Of a stretch of 64,000 bases of DNA, positions 24,024 to 34,265 are shown one piece after another; position 1 is the first letter of the stretch, and each line of letters opens with the position of its first letter. The notes beneath the pieces were generated by a model. That model did no database searches, was not told the origin of the DNA, and was given only the letters and a program-made list of their open reading frames with translations. The stretch lies in contig NC_012871.2 in NCBI RefSeq assembly GCF_000003195.3, positions 46,819,110 through 46,883,109 on the forward strand, given 5' to 3'. Both the position numbers and the translations under genes were made by a program. The DNA is from Sorghum bicolor. Taxonomy: Eukaryota > Streptophyta > Magnoliopsida > Poales > Poaceae.

Positions 24024-25154
24024 TCAGATAGTACTTCACTAACGAAGTACACCGGCCTTTGGACCGGTAGGGCATGCCCTTCTTCCTTTCTTTCGACCAC
24101 GATGGCTGCGCTGGCCACCTGGTCGGTGCCTGTGACATAGAGGAGTAGCGGTTCCCCCTCGGCGGGGGGTACTAAGATAGGAGGGTTGGTGAGCAAAGCC
24201 TTGAGGTTGTCAAGGGCTTCCAGGGCCTCGGGGGTCCAGGAAAAATGCTCAGATTTTCTAAGTAACCTATACAGAGGTAGTCCTTTCTCCCCGTGGCGGG
24301 ATATGAAACGACTGAGGGACGCTAGGCATCCCATGACTCTCTGCACTCCCTTTAGGTTATGGATTAGGCCCATATTTGCGATGGTCGAGACCTTTTTGGG
24401 GTTGGCCTTGACCCCTCGCTCAGACACTATGAACCCAAGGAGCATGCCTCGGGGACCCCGAAAACACATTTCTCGGGGTTTAGTCTGATCCCTTTAGCCC
24501 TAAGGCATCGGAATGTTTCATCCAGGTCGGCCACAAGGCCGCTTGCCTTCCTGGATTTGACCACGATGTCATCTACGTAAGCCTCTACTGTCTTGCCTAT
24601 AAGGTCTCCGAAGACCTGAAGCATACACCGCTGGTATGTAGCCCCTGCGTTCTTAAGGCTGAACGGCATGGTTACGTAGCAAAACATTCCGAAAGGGGTG
24701 ATAAAAGAAGTTGTGAGCTGGTCAAACTCTTTCATCTTGATTTGGTGGTACCAGAATATGCATCAAGGAAAGAGAAAGTTTCACACCCCGCGGTAGAGTC
24801 AACTATTTGGTCGATACGAGGTAATGGAAAAGGATTCTTAGGACATGCTTTATTTAAACTAGTATAGTCTACACACATCCTCCACTTCCCATTTTTCTTT
24901 TTGACCAGTACAGGGTTAGCTAACCACTCAGGATGGAATACCTCCTTGATGAATCTGGCCACCAGCAGCTTGTGGATCTCCTCCCCGATGGCCCAGTGCT
25001 TTTCCTCATCGAATCGGCACAGGCGCCGCTTCACGGGCTTGGAGCCGGCTCGGATGTCCAAGGAGTGCTCGGCGACTTCCCTCGATATGCCTGGCATGTC
25101 CGAGGGACTCCACACAAATACATCAGCATTTGCGCGGAGAAAGTCGACGTGCAC
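24024..25154 (-). pseudogene. gypsy pol: reverse transcriptase and start of RNase H
   Basis: The minus strand encodes in order: PVKRRLCRFDEEKHWAIGEE, LANPVLVKKKNGKWRMCVDY and CPKNPFPLPRIDQIVDS (25154-24740); then a frame change near 24740; then TSFITPFGMFCYVTMPFSLK and EAYVDDIVVKS with the catalytic YVDD box (24735-24427); then GVKANPKKVSTI and the connection/RNase H start SWTPEALEALDNLKALL to VYFVSEVL (24469-24024). This is the Tat-type Ty3/gypsy pattern. At least two frame breaks are present and the protein ends at the deletion junction, so integrase is absent. Confidence 0.9.
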
Positions 25155-25160
25155 TGCTTC

Positions 25161-26060
25161 CTATTTGGGGTTGAGGCTCGAGCTGATCCTCAACGCCTTG
25201 CCCTCTGTGGCCTCGGGGTCGAGGAAGACGAGCTTGGTCTCCTCTGCCGGCTCGAAGCTTCCGGCATGACGCTTGGGGTCGGGGATGTCCTGGTCGCCAT
25301 CAACGAGGCTAGTGATGATGGACAGCGACTCGGCCAGAGCCTCGGCCTGCTCAATGCACTCGACGTCACACTGGTAGGCGTGCTGGCTCGTCGTGCTGAT
25401 GGTGACGACGTCGTTTGGACCCGACATCTTGAGCTTAAGGTAGGTGTAGTTGGGGACGGCCATGAACTTGGCGTAGCATGGTCGGCCTAGGATCGCGTGG
25501 TAGGTCTCTAGGAACCCAACCACGTCGAAAGTGAGGACCTCCCTCCTGAAGTTGTCGGGGGTCCCGAAGGAGACGGGCAGATCAATCTATCCGAGGGGAT
25601 GGGCACGATGCCCTGGCACCACTCCGTGGAATGGTGATGCATCATTCGTTAGCCGAGACTTGCTGATCCCCATGAGGGCCAAGGTTTCGGTGTAAAGAAT
25701 GTTGAGGTCGCTGCCTCCGTCCTTCAACACCTTGGAGAGACGAGTGTCGGCGATGATGGGATCGACGACGAGTGGATAGCTTCCGGGATTGGGGATCCGA
25801 TCTGGGTGATCCCGTCGATCAAACGTGATGGCGCTCTCCGACCATTTGAGGTACGAGGGCGCGGCTGCGCTAACCGTGCAGACCTCTCGGAGCTCGCGCT
25901 TCCTTTGGCTCGCGGTGAGGCGAGCCGCGTGCCCCCCAAAGATCAAGAGGCAGTTCTTGACCTTGGTGAAGCCTTCCCCCACGGCGTCGTTCTCCTTGGG
26001 AGGCTCTTTGGCGTCTTCCTTAGCTATGATGTCGGTATAGTCCGACACAGGACGGTGCAC
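25161..26060 (-). pseudogene. gypsy protease region
   Basis: Two overlapping frames (26060-25587 and 25523-25161) encode FGGHAARLTASQRKRELREV, KVLKDGGSDLNILYTETL and LETYHAILGRPCYAKFMAVP. DGGSDLNILY sits where the protease DGGSSINLLF-type motif is expected. A frame break lies between 25587 and 25523. The region links gag to the reverse transcriptase. Confidence 0.8.
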
Positions 26061-27956
26061 TCCTCGAGGGTGTGCTTGGTGGGTCCCCGGTGATAGGGGC
26101 GTGGCTTCTTCAACATTTTGTCAAAGAGGTCGGGGCCAGCACGAGCCCGCTTGGGGTTCTTGCGATCAGCCACGGCGACCAAATTGTTGTCCGACCGACC
26201 CTGCTTCCCCTTGCGACCCTTTTTCTTCTTCTTAGGGTCGCGAGAGCCCAAGGCCTCGGTGGCCTCGGCCTTTTGTTTCCCCTTGGCGGCACCGTCGGAG
26301 AAAATTGCACCAACTGCCTCTTCGCCCGAGGCAAAGTTGGTGGCGATGTCGAGCAAGTGGCTGGTGCTCGTGGGGGTCTTGCGACGGAGCTCATGTACCA
26401 GCTCCTTGCTAGTGGTGCCGGCAATGAATGCTCCGATGACATCGGAGTCGGTGATGTTGGGGAGCTCAGTGCATTGTTTGGAGAATTGTCTGATGAAATC
26501 TTAGAGAGACTCATCAGACTTCTGTCGGCAGCTCCTGAGGTCCCAGGAATTTTTGAGGCGCACGTATGTGCCGTGGAAGTTCCTGACAAAGATCTTGACT
26601 TGGTCAGCCCAGCCATGGATCATGTGCTCAGGAAGATGCTCGAGCCACGCTCTGGCCGAATCGGCCAAGTGCAGTGGCAAGTTGCGGATGATGAGCAAGT
26701 CATCGTTCGCTCCACCTAGCTGACATGCTAGGCGGTAGTCCGCTAGCCAGAGCTCAGGGTTGGTTTCCCCTGAGTACTTGGTGAGGTTAGCGGGCTGTCG
26801 GGTTCGGGCCAGGAATTTGGCCCTGCGGATGGCCTCGCTAAAGACGTGGGGACCAAGAGGCTCTAGCGACGTGCTGCGGTCGTGGTCGGGGTCGTACCTT
26901 CTGCCTCGGCGCGGTCGGTACCACTGAGACTCGGCCTCGTCCCTGCCGCGGCGTCTGGCCTCAAGGGTGGCCCGGGCATCGACGTTTGTCCCGACACGCT
27001 CGTGGACGGACGGGGCTCTGGCGCCCCCTTGTGGGTTAGGGGGTGTCGGGCCCTGTACCGTTGGTGCCTTGTTAGGGGGGGTTGATCCCCTGGGCGTCTC
27101 GCCCTTGCGTCGTGGGATTGTGACGCGGAGCTTTCCGTGTTCTGTACCACGGCCTGCTCCAGGAGGCCACGTTGCCCCTGGCGCACCCTTCTTCCCTCAA
27201 GGTCGATGGCTCGGGCATCGCCCTGAGGGGGAGTGCGGCAGCCATCACGTTCTGGCTGGCCGTGCTGAAGACCGGGGGGTTGTCCCCCCCTTCGTCCTCG
27301 ACGATACGGCGGTTGACGTCACGAGCGCGACATCTGGCCGCACCCTCGTCTCCCTGGGTAGGCTGGTCCTGCTCCAGGGTCTCACGCAATTGCCGGAGAC
27401 ATACATGCTCTTCTTCGAGCCTGGCCTCTAGCTCGTCGAGCTGCTCAAGGTCAGGACGTTGAACCTCCGCAGGGGCTGACGCAGTCCCGCGCGCTCCAGG
27501 ATGGCTTCCGGGAGTCGTGTTTGGAGGGGGGGTCGTGTTCCGCCGCTCAGAGGGTCCTGCGCCACCTTGGGCGTCAGGGGATGGTCCTCCAACCTCGAGG
27601 TTGAAGCACTCTCATGACGGGTTGTAGCCACCGTCATCGGAGTCGGAGTAGCCGAGGCAATAGTTGCTAGCCTCAAGGAAGCACATGAAAGTTTCCGGGT
27701 CGCCACAACCGGAAAAACCAGCGCCAGCCCATTCATCTTCCCCTAAGGTGGGATCCTCAGGGTATGACGAAACGGGTGGTGTTGTGATAAGGTCCAGAGT
27801 AGACCTCAGATGATGCCCCGAAAGGTCCGCGTATGCACTTAACGAAGTGCTCGCAGAAGAGGCATAGGCGGCGACTGTGCTCCTGAACCCGAAAGGAAGC
27901 TCAGAAGGCGTGGCTGCCAACTCTCCTACCGTAGTTGGAGGGCAATGAGAGGTCAA
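26024..27956 (-). pseudogene. gypsy gag, broken
   Basis: From 27956 the minus strand carries an N-terminal part (AYASSASTSLSAYADLS, PETFMCFLEASNYCLGYSDS). An Arg/Pro/Ala-rich middle part follows in several frames (27736-26863). The capsid-like part, LPLHLADSARAWLEHLP and VKIFVRNFHGTYVRLKN, begins at about 26698. A stop after KSDESL at 26501 interrupts it, after which it resumes and ends with a basic tail (KKKKKGRKGKQGR, 26356-26024). The GC content is much higher than in the surrounding copia LTR. Several stops mean it is not functional. Confidence 0.75.
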
Positions 27957-28458
27957 GGCCCCCTAGTCCCTCTTCTGAGGAGGAGGTGGGAACCACGCTT
28001 TGCCCTTCGACCGGGGCGGAACAGGGGGTCATGACGTCCCCTTGTTGGTCCGCGAAGCGGAGCTTGGCGCTCCATGGGCCCTTCCTCTAGCACTACGCGG
28101 GCTAGAAGAATGTGCAATCTGGTGAGGGACATGCGGGGGGAGAGCCGAACGGGCCCTTGCTTCGGTGGCAGGGTCAGAGATGCTGGACCTCTGACGCCCG
28201 CGCCGGGCTCCCCCTACATGATGCCCCGAGCGCCTCCCACGCACTGGCTATGGTGAGATCGGCTCGGGACGGGGCTCAGTGTCGTCACGAGGTGGGAGAA
28301 GGACAATGTCATAACAAGAGCCAAGGGACATGAACTCCAAACTCCCGAACATCATGATGGTGCCGAGGTGGAGTGGGCGAAATTCGTCTGCCATCCGGGC
28401 TTTCCCTAACGGGGAAAGGAGAGTACAACGCAGAAAGGCCCCTACCTAGGGCACCAAT
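27957..28458 (-). other. Leader of the minus-strand gypsy element
   Basis: Region between the 5' LTR and gag. Read on the minus strand, the LTR end GGCAACA is followed by ATTGGTGCCCTAGGTAGG, a probable primer binding site. Confidence 0.6.
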
Positions 28459-29454
28459 TGTTGCCATCTAGACTCATCGTCTAGACACTAACGAGTAATA
28501 AGTCTGCGTGTCCTCCTAACCCGAATGGTGATGCTAGGGAAACACAGAGAGTTATACTAGTTCAGGCTATGAATGCCCTACGTCCAGTGTGGGAGTCGGT
28601 ATCTGTATTGCCTTGCACCCGAGAGTGCTTGTAGTAGGGGTGTACAAGCTGGCTGCGAGAGAGGGCTAAGTCCCAAGTCTCGACTTTGAGGGGTGGACAG
28701 AGTAGTGCTCGTTATTTTGGAGTGAGCGTTATCTGTGGTCTAAGCGTGTGTTGTTGTCTTGCCTGGTGTTCTTGCGGTCGTTCTGAAGTGTGCCCTGCTT
28801 CCCCTTTTATAGCCTCAAGGGAACACAGGGTTTTTACATGTGTTGACTGGTAATCTACTTCTAGTAAATGGTGAAATAACAGTGCCGACCCTGTGAGAGC
28901 TTGCCCATCTCGTCCTTGGGGTATGGTTGACGGTGTGGCTGCTCCTGTGGAGGATTGCCGAGCCCTGTTGAGGTCGTGGTGGTCGGGTCGGTGACACTAC
29001 CGCATGTCCTGCAATAGTAGGGAAAAGACAGCCACAGTGACAAGGGTTAACTCCTTCCGTATCCTCTTTTACTATGAGGTGGTACTTCACAGTGAAAGAG
29101 GTAAGGCTACACAGTGGCTGGAGTGGTTGGAATAGTTGTCGTCGCGCCCTGCCGCAGCATGGGGATTATGGCAAGCGTCACATCGGAGGTACGACCGTCG
29201 TGTGTTGGAAGCCTGGCTCTGAGACGGAGGCTCGGGCGAGGCGGTGTCTGCGCCCGAGCCCAAGAGGGGTCGAGCGAGGCGAAACTTACATCCGAGGCCA
29301 AGGGATCGAGCGAGACGGAGCTTGCGCCCGAGGCCAAGGGGTCGGGCGAGATGGAGCTTGCGCTCGAGCCCTAGGACGTTTTGAGCGTTTACTTTTTTCC
29401 TTTTTGTGATTTTTATTCACTTGATTTGGGTATCCCGTGTTATGGTACCCAACA
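28459..29454 (-). repeat. 5' LTR of the minus-strand gypsy element, complete
   Basis: On the minus strand it starts TGTTGGGTACCATAACACGG and ends GGCAACA. It contains a run of GAGCGAGACGGAGC-like purine-rich repeats (29215-29370 on the plus strand). Confidence 0.9.
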
Positions 29455-29459
29455 CTAAC

Positions 29460-31277
29460 TCCCTTGGAAAAATGTTAGTGAAAATGCTAACACACTTGCA
29501 CAAGTGTTGTGACACTTTGGTGTTGGCACATGGAAGCAAGGGAAGAAGTTGAAGATCGTTTCGTGCAGTGCGTATAGGCCAGACACGTCCGATGTGAGGT
29601 CGGACGTGTTTGATGTGAGGCCGGACGCGTCCGATATGAGGTTAGACATGTCCGAGTTGAGCGTCCGGTGTGAGCTCAATTTTACCGGACTCTCTGTGTT
29701 GAGTCCGGTGTAAATCGTCCGAAGAAGACGCTATCTCAAGTAGCTCTCTGAGTTTGCATCCGTTGCACACCGGACGAGTCCGGTGTGACACCGGACGTGT
29801 CCGAGTTGAGCATCCGGTGCAAACTCAGTTTTTAAGGCTCTCTGTGTTTAAGTCCGGTGCACACCGGACGCGTCCAGTGTGACACTGGACGCGTCCGAGT
29901 TGTGCGTCCGGTGTTGTGACGTTTTGCAGCACTCCCTGAGTTTAGGTCCGGTGCACACCGGACGCGTCCGGTGTGACACCGGACACGTCCAGTGAGTTCA
30001 AAAGTGAGAGTCTAGTGCCTTGTCAGCATTGAGGGCAACGACTAGTTTTCTAACGGTCAAGAGCACCGGACGTTGGTCTGGTCAATACTGGACGCGTCCG
30101 GTGTGAACTAGGACGCGTCTGGTGTGGTCGACTTTTGCCCAATGAAGAGTAACAGCTAGTTTAGCCCTTGGGGCTATAAATAGAAGTGGTGGCCGACCTT
30201 GGCTAGAGCTGAGCACCCTTGGGACTTAGTGTCCATACTTGGGGAGTGCTAGGAAAGCCTCTAACTCACTTGTGCTTGCAAGAGTGCGAATCAATAGCGA
30301 GTGAGTGATTCTAGTGCGTTGCATTGAGAGATTGCATCGAGTGGCACTAGGTGTTCGTGTTGCAAGCCCGTGGTGCTTGTTACTCTTGGAGGTTGCCACC
30401 TCCTAGACGGCTTGGTGGCTTGTGACTCCGTCGAAGCACGCAAGGAGATTGTGCGGTGCTCCGGAGAAGATATTGTGAGGGGTACGGTGCTCACCCCGCG
30501 GGGATCGCGAAGAGCAACTCTAGTTGAGCGAGAAGTGAAGAGCGACAAGTGGTCCGGCCGGATCAAGTGCTAGAGCTTGTGGTAAGCACTCCACGTGGGA
30601 GAGTCTGACTTGCGGGTCACCACTAGCAAGAGGACCGGCGGCAACCTTGGAGCTTGTCTCAACGGGGACGTAGCTTGGTGGCAACCAAGTGAACCTCGGA
30701 AGAAAATCATCGTGTCAACATTGGTCTTCCCGTTGGTTTGCAAGTCCCTAACACAAGCTTGTATTTACATTCATATGTGTGTGCTTGTGTAGTTGCTCTT
30801 GTAATTAGTTAGCTTGTGTAGCTTGCTAGTTACCTTCTTGCTTGTGTAGCTAGAAGTAGTTCCCTTGCGTGACTAATTTGGTTTGTGTAACCTTGTTAGT
30901 CACATTGCTTAGTTTGTGTAGCTAAGTAACTTGCGCTCTCTAATTTGGCATTGGTTGCCCTATTATTGAGCATTGCTAGTTAGCTTAGGAGCTTTGTGCT
31001 TTTGCTTACTAGTCGTGTAGGAGCTCCCCAGTTTGCAAAGTAGTAGTGGCATAGGTTTGTGTGACCTTGCTTCTAGAATTGGTTAGGTGAGCTCTTGCTA
31101 AGGTAGCACCTTGTTTGCTTGTTTAGGATCTTTTACAAGGTGCTAGAGAACTTAGATAGAGGGCTGTAGTCTTGGCTAGACCGATAGTTTTATTTCCGCA
31201 CTTATTTCGGTTAGCCGGTGCGATAAGTTTTAGAAAGAACTATTCACCCCCCTCTAGTCCGCCATCTCGACCCTTCA
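29460..31277 (+). repeat. 3' LTR of the Maximus-like element, second part
   Basis: Continuation of the LTR to CGACCCTTCA. It keeps the block 29750-30828 that is deleted from the 5' LTR. A probable promoter, GGGGCTATAAATAGAAGTGG (30169-30188), lies in that block, so the 5' LTR copy lacks its own TATA box. Confidence 0.85.
29573..30125. repeat. CCGGACGCGTCCGG palindromic repeat array in the LTR
   Basis: Many copies of the palindromic words CCGGACGCGTCCGGTG, GACACCGGACGTGTCCGA and close variants are spaced about 20-60 bases apart, each centred on ACGCGT or ACGTGT. In the 5' LTR most of them are deleted. Confidence 0.85.
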
Positions 31278-31282
31278 GGTGA

Positions 31283-31640
31283 ATTTATGTTAGTTGTTTG
31301 TTTCTATGAAATGAGCCAGGAGCAACTAAAAAATTTGAATATAGATTTAGTGTATAGGATACGTGAGCTTGAATTTACTGAAGATCAAGTGGGTTGGATT
31401 AAAGAGTCTGGCCATGGTTCTCTAGTGTCTATGTCTAAATTTTGTGTTCCAGTAAAGCTAGTCAAGTGGATAATGCAACACGCAGATCCTTTGTTAAGTT
31501 CAGGTTTGAGAAGAAGGTGATTGTATTTGATCGCCCTCTAGTTTACAAGATATTAGGGTTTGAAAATGGTACAAAACCTTTGGACTTATCTATTCATCTT
31601 CAGAGGGTTGATGAGTTCCAGAAAATGTGAGATTAGTATA
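31283..31640 (+). pseudogene. Gene-like remnant, possibly KI-MULE/Ulp1-type
   Basis: Two frames overlap. One (from 31314) encodes LNIDLVYRIRELEFTEDQVG and VPVKLVKWIMQHADP. After a frame shift near 31490 the other encodes FEKKVIVFDRPLVYKILGF and NGTKPLDLSIHLQR. Patterns like WI..G.G.LL...VP..LV.W and V...D.V..ILG.P.G are frequent in plant proteins carried by Ulp1-bearing Mutator-like elements. The match is from memory of the pattern only. The sequence left of the copia element (8000-8294) may be the upstream part. It is disrupted and not functional. Confidence 0.4.
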
Positions 31641-31998
31641 GGGTTGGCAAAAGGGCTACGATGGGAAGGTGCATAGAGGTACTCAGATCTAGTAATAGTA
31701 AGGATTTATTCTTGAGGTCTTTTATGCTTCTAGCTCTGGAGTCAGTTTATTACCTGGGTACAACAAATTCGTGTGCTTGAAGTATCTTTATAGCTTACAT
31801 GATGTATCGAAGATCAATTTGTTTGGGCTAGCCATATCCTAGAGGTGTTGATGGAAGAGGTGGATAAATACAAGAAATTGTCTTCTAAGAAACTTGAGCA
31901 TGACCATAACATTGTTGATTATCTTGCAATTTTCACGGTATGTTGACTTTCCTTCTTTATTATGTTCCATGTACTATGTTTTCTTCAGATCATTGTAA
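31641..31998. other. Spacer without recognised gene
   Basis: Probably the continuation of the gene remnant to its left (a short frame with KYKKLSSKKLEHDHNIVDYL near 31870). No clear feature otherwise. Confidence 0.4.
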
Positions 31999-32442
31999 TC
32001 TATAACTCATATAAAGCTAAACCCCACTAGATGAATTTTCTCTTACATCATTTCTCACTAAGTGACCCATTAAATCTTTTATCTCTTCATGCAAGATGTC
32101 CACATCATTTCCTACTAAGTTCATGTCATTTCATATTAATTATAAAAAATAACCATGTCATCTATATCACGTGAAATACTTTAAATATTTAATATATTCA
32201 CATACAAGTCATGTACATACACTATTTGTTTCATCACCAATTAATTTCTCTATAATGTAACCAATATTAGTTTTTGTTTTATTAGCTTAGCAATTTTTTA
32301 CTAAATCTAATACAATAAAATACATGCAAGTCAAATTTATATGTGTGCATACATAATAGACTAAATACCATATAAAAATGCTATGTATATAATGATTTAT
32401 TTTTAAGTAAATCCCGCAACAACGCGCGGGAAATTCACCTAG
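31999..32442 (+). mobile_element. Small non-autonomous Helitron
   Basis: The 5' end is TCTATAACTCATATAAAGC, preceded by A. The 3' end is CTAG, followed by T. A hairpin with arms CCCGC and GCGGG (CCCGCAACAACGCGCGGG, 32413-32430) lies 8 bases before the CTAG. This is the Helitron pattern: TC at the start, hairpin plus CTRR at the end, insertion between A and T, and no target duplication. There is no Rep/helicase, so it moves only with help. Confidence 0.8.
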
Positions 32443-32452
32443 TTTTTAAAAG

Positions 32453-33262
32453 AGTAAAGTCCATCACAGGTCCGTAAACTTGTTCGGATATGTTATCCCG
32501 GTCCCTAAACTTGCAAAACGATCGCTTAGATACCTAAACTTGTTCGGTTGTATCATTCTAGTCCCTAAACTTAGAAACCTCCTATACAGGTCCTCAAACT
32601 TGTTCAATTGTGTCATCCCGGTCCTTAAACTTGTGTTTAAGTCTCATCTGGATTAAAACAGGGTGAATCTAAAAACTCTATATAGAAAAATAACTCATAA
32701 CTTTTTCATATGAACTCAAATGACAATAAACTTTATATGAAAATTGTAGTCAGCAACACGATCTACAACTTTGTAGTTGAAAATTTTTTAAATTGAAATC
32801 TTTTGGGGTCCCAAAATATTTTTTTGGAAGTTTTTAGATCTAGAAATTTAAATTTTAAAATTAAATTTTGTGACACTAAACGACTTTAAATTAAAAAACT
32901 TTTCAACTACAAAGTTGTAGATCGCATTGAGGGCTACAACTTTGATATAAAGTTTATCTTTATTCAAGTTTATATGAAAAAGTTATAAATTATTTTTTGA
33001 TATAGAGTTTTTAGATCGTTTTGTTTTGACCTAGATGAGACTCAAAATCAAGTTTAGAGACTATGATGACACAACAAAATAAATTTGAGGACTTAAACGA
33101 GCGATTTCTAAGTTTAGAGACCTGGATGATACAACTGCACAAGTTTAGGAACCGAGATGACACAGATAAACAAGTTCGATGACCTAAACGGTCGATTTGC
33201 GAGTTTAGAAACCGAGATGACACGACAATACAAGTTTAGAGACCGGTGGTGGACTTTACTCT
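32453..33262. mobile_element. Long inverted-repeat (foldback-like) element
   Basis: The left end GAGTAAAGTCCATCACAGGTCC is mirrored by the right end GACCGGTGGTGGACTTTACTC (differences inside). The arms of about 200 bp contain repeats of GGTCC(C/T)TAAACTTGTTCGG on the left and CAAGTTTAGAGACC on the right. The centre is AT-rich and also partly self-complementary (AACTACAAAGTTGTAGATCG). There is no ORF. No clear target duplication was found, so the superfamily is open; MULE-like is possible. Confidence 0.7.
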
Positions 33263-33540
33263 ACTCTACTGTCTTACCCGAACACATGAGTGGCGGTTTA
33301 GTGTTCGGATTGATGGCCATTAATGTATCCCTTTTATTTCCGTTCTTGTGTAAGGCTATGTGCCGTTGTGATAGAGGCAGGGAAGATTTCAAGTTGATGT
33401 ATCACCTTATTGTAACAGCCTTGAAATCAATAAAACTTCCCTTTTCGAAAAAAAGGTTTGCTACTCTGCTGATGAGCTCCCAAAGTTAAAGAGAGCTTTT
33501 TTTTTCTCTAAAGAAAACAATATATACTAGTATCATAGTA
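33263..33540. other. Unassigned spacer, possible retroposed 3' end
   Basis: Contains CCTTGAAATCAATAAAACTTCC followed by TTTTCGAAAAAAAGG near 33420-33458, like the tail of a retroposed transcript. No target duplication or coding domain was found. Confidence 0.3.
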
Positions 33541-33719
33541 CTTCAATGCAGAAATACGATAACACCGTTACTCGTAATTTTCTACCATATCACCAATACG
33601 GTATTTACAGTTACCAAATACGGTATTACAGTTACCGCTACCGTTGTTGTCAAAAACACAGTAAAACCTGAAAAACAAGCCTCGGCAATCGATATTTTTC
33701 AGTTTCACTTTCATCCCTA
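33541..33719 (-). mobile_element. hAT (Ac/Ds-like) terminal remnant
   Basis: Read on the minus strand from 33719 it starts TAGGGATGAAAGTGAAACTG and contains several ACGGTA and TACCGTATT words, as in the ends of Ac/Ds-type hAT elements. Only one end is recognisable. Confidence 0.45.
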
Positions 33720-34265
33720 TATTCGGTAGTATGTCAATGGTATTTTTCAAATCTTATGATATTTTAATGCTACAGAACCAAATCTCCCTTTTTAGTAAAA
33801 ATCTATATAGAAGTCATAAAATACTATGAGAATATAGTCATCTTCCACTAAAAACATGATTCCCATTCAATTAATGTACCCTTGAAAAAGAGATTAGTCA
33901 CCATACGTTTGGAACTAATCTGGTAGACTGGACAACATTTTTTTTTTGGCGAGACGGACAACAAAGGCTCTATCTCCACAGGAATCCCAGTTCGCTCCGG
34001 GCTAACTTAATCAACATCTGCAGCCGCAATTTGTTCATTTACAGCCACAGTTTGCTCATTTAAAGGCCCAACGATTTCAAGACATGCACACTCGGACCTT
34101 GTCCAAACAGCAATGCAACTACAGAACTGCCGATGCTGCCCAGGGACGACCAGGCCATGCTTAGGTACATCTCAAAATGAGCTATATACAAACTACAAAC
34201 AAAATATAAAAGTAGCAGATTGAACCCCATGTCCAAGGAACAAGGACCAGGGGTGCTCAACACTG
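33720..34265. other. 3' flank of the second SMC6 copy
   Basis: AT-rich spacer, then probable 3' untranslated sequence of the minus-strand gene. No ORF of note. Confidence 0.5.

Larger units (their letters stand above)
23367..29454 (-). mobile_element. Tat-like gypsy element nested in the 3' LTR, 3'-deleted
   Basis: The element reads on the minus strand. Its 5' LTR is 29454-28459 (TGTTGGGTACC...GGCAACA, 996 bp). Its 3' LTR is only 24023-23367, because the first third or so is missing. The target duplication CTAAC is at 23362-23366 and 29455-29459. Order on the minus strand: LTR, gag, protease, reverse transcriptase, then a deletion junction at about 24023 that removes the end of RNase H, the integrase, the polypurine tract and the start of the 3' LTR. 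The coding region has several stops and frame changes. It is dead as an autonomous element. Confidence 0.9.
8300..31277 (+). mobile_element. Maximus/SIRE-like copia element carrying two nested gypsy elements
   Basis: The element begins TGAAAGGTCC and ends CGACCCTTCA. The 5-bp target duplication GGTGA is perfect (8295-8299 and 31278-31282). It has LTRs at 8300-17491 and 22757-31277 (each split by a later insertion), a priming site right after the 5' LTR, gag remnants, and a polypurine tract before the 3' LTR. No pol (protease, integrase, reverse transcriptase) is visible in the 5.3-kb internal region, so it is non-autonomous or has lost pol. Without the nested parts the LTRs are 1318 and 2428 bp. 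They differ at about 13 of 610 positions in their first part, so the insertion is not very recent. Confidence 0.9.

Noticed and set aside
26072..26719. Plus-strand ORF of 215 codons in the gypsy gag region
   Set aside because: The minus strand carries recognisable gag/capsid sequence here; the plus frame is a shadow.
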